Shown piece by piece: positions 24,064 through 24,691 of a stretch of 24,691 nt of DNA (within the stretch, counting starts at the first letter, position 1; each line of letters begins with the position of its first letter). Source of the stretch: CAYOHR01 sp964512145 (GTDB taxonomy: Bacteria; Bacteroidota; Bacteroidia; Flavobacteriales_G; JALEGO01). Under the pieces are notes generated by a model that was given only the letters and a program-made list of their open reading frames with translations, was not told the DNA's origin and ran no database searches. Made by a program: the position numbers and the translations under genes. The stretch is from positions 1 through 24,691 of the forward strand of contig CAZEIM010000041.1 of the NCBI GenBank assembly GCA_964512145.1. The letters are read 5' to 3'.

Positions 24064-24691
24064 TTAAGATTTTACTTTTATAAGCAAGGCTAATCTATAT
24101 AAATCAAAAATAACTAAGGATGGTTGTTTTGAGTATAAGTTATTTAAAATTTGTTTTTCAAAATATAAAACAGTCTTTTGAAAAACAAATGCTAAATTTA
24201 TTTTTAATAATATATTATAATACCAAAGGATTTTAATATGGTTTTTAGCTATAGGGTATTTTATATGGATATAGTTTAAATTTATTAAAGCTTGATGTAC
24301 ATTATTTAAAAAAACGGAAGTTTTTTCTAATCCTAAATGTATGGCGGGATTATCAATGTGATAAATAGGAATTTTTAATTCTTCCATTTGATATGAAAAA
24401 TAAGAATCTTCATATCCATATCCAGAAATATTATGATCAATTTGTATTTTTTCGAATGCAATTTTTGAAATAATAAAATTATTGGTTAGAAATGTTTTAT
24501 AAGCATTTTTTTTTCTTTCTTTAGCCTCTATTTGTTCTCTGTGAATTCCGTATTTCCAACGTAAAACTTCTTCTGTAGGTGGTTTTTTAGAAAGGTACTT
24601 TCTACCCCCATAAACAATACCGTAGGATATAGTGGACAAAAAATTAATATAATTATTAATAAATGTATCTTCTATATCTTGATCGCAATCC
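24064..24691 (-). CDS. Glycosyltransferase, GT-A fold, 5' end outside the window (partial)
   Basis: The reading frame stays open to the right end of the window, so the gene is incomplete: about 208 codons are present. The first residues seen are DCDQDIEDTFINNY. DCD fits the metal-binding DxD motif of GT-A (family 2-like) glycosyltransferases, which is usually near residue 90-100, so roughly 90 residues are missing. The later part has GYGYEDSYFSYQME, the G-x-G-x-ED motif of the acceptor-side domain in GT2 and GT7-type enzymes, holding the probable catalytic acid. A TTG at 24639 could look like a start, but the open frame and DxD upstream show that it is internal. It heads the visible part of a surface-glycan operon; the sugar and acceptor are unknown. 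Confidence 0.82.
   Translation of the reverse strand, partial: DCDQDIEDTFINNYINFLSTISYGIVYGGRKYLSKKPPTEEVLRWKYGIHREQIEAKERKKNAYKTFLTNNFIISKIAFEKIQIDHNISGYGYEDSYFSYQMEELKIPIYHIDNPAIHLGLEKTSVFLNNVHQALINLNYIHIKYPIAKNHIKILWYYNILLKINLAFVFQKTVLYFEKQILNNLYSKQPSLVIFDLYRLALLIKVKS

Overview
The window reads as chromosomal DNA of a Bacteroidota bacterium. It is AT-rich. It carries a secreted protein with a type IX secretion (T9SS) C-terminal sorting domain, a DUF5723 outer-membrane protein paired with a lipoprotein, a BBP2-type porin, and several copies of the phylum-specific promoter -7 box TAnnTTTG. Shine-Dalgarno sequences are essentially absent. Four runs of N show that it is a scaffolded draft assembly, probably metagenomic. 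The order within the phylum cannot be fixed from this sequence; something near Flavobacteriales or Sphingobacteriales is plausible. I saw no tRNA, rRNA, CRISPR array, IS element or phage genes.

Layout. 1-149: two overlapping, mutually exclusive 31-bp inverted repeats downstream of mnmE. 150-3213: mnmE (minus) diverges from sucD (plus), which overlaps a periplasmic DsbA-like gene by one base. 3214-3862: no intact gene, but a probable decayed coding remnant. 3863-5936: one T9SS-exported repeat protein, broken only by two assembly gaps. Its last two repeats are a base-perfect 576-bp tandem duplication. A terminator follows. 6065-9999: fabG, a VWA-type membrane protein and a CaiB/BaiF CoA-transferase, tightly spaced on the plus strand.

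10016-18413 is all on the minus strand: prfC; a lipoprotein with its own strong promoter and terminator; a TPR/SPOR protein behind purL; then LysE-type exporter, VanZ-like membrane protein and porin, transcribed porin first. The purL reading frame joins perfectly across its N run if the N run contains no real bases. 18598-21611 (plus): a large lipoprotein and a DUF5723 barrel protein five bases apart. 21617-24691 (minus): the end of a surface-glycan operon (GT-A glycosyltransferase running off the window, zinc-ribbon methyltransferase, TMTC-like GT-C membrane glycosyltransferase with TPRs).

Housekeeping functions (tRNA modification, TCA cycle, fatty-acid synthesis, purine synthesis, peptide release) are interspersed with cell-envelope functions. 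The least explained parts are the 1-123 repeat structure, the freshly duplicated surface protein with the decayed DNA beside it, the hairpin directly before prfC, and the two envelope operons of unknown role. No complete new defence or mobile system is visible.
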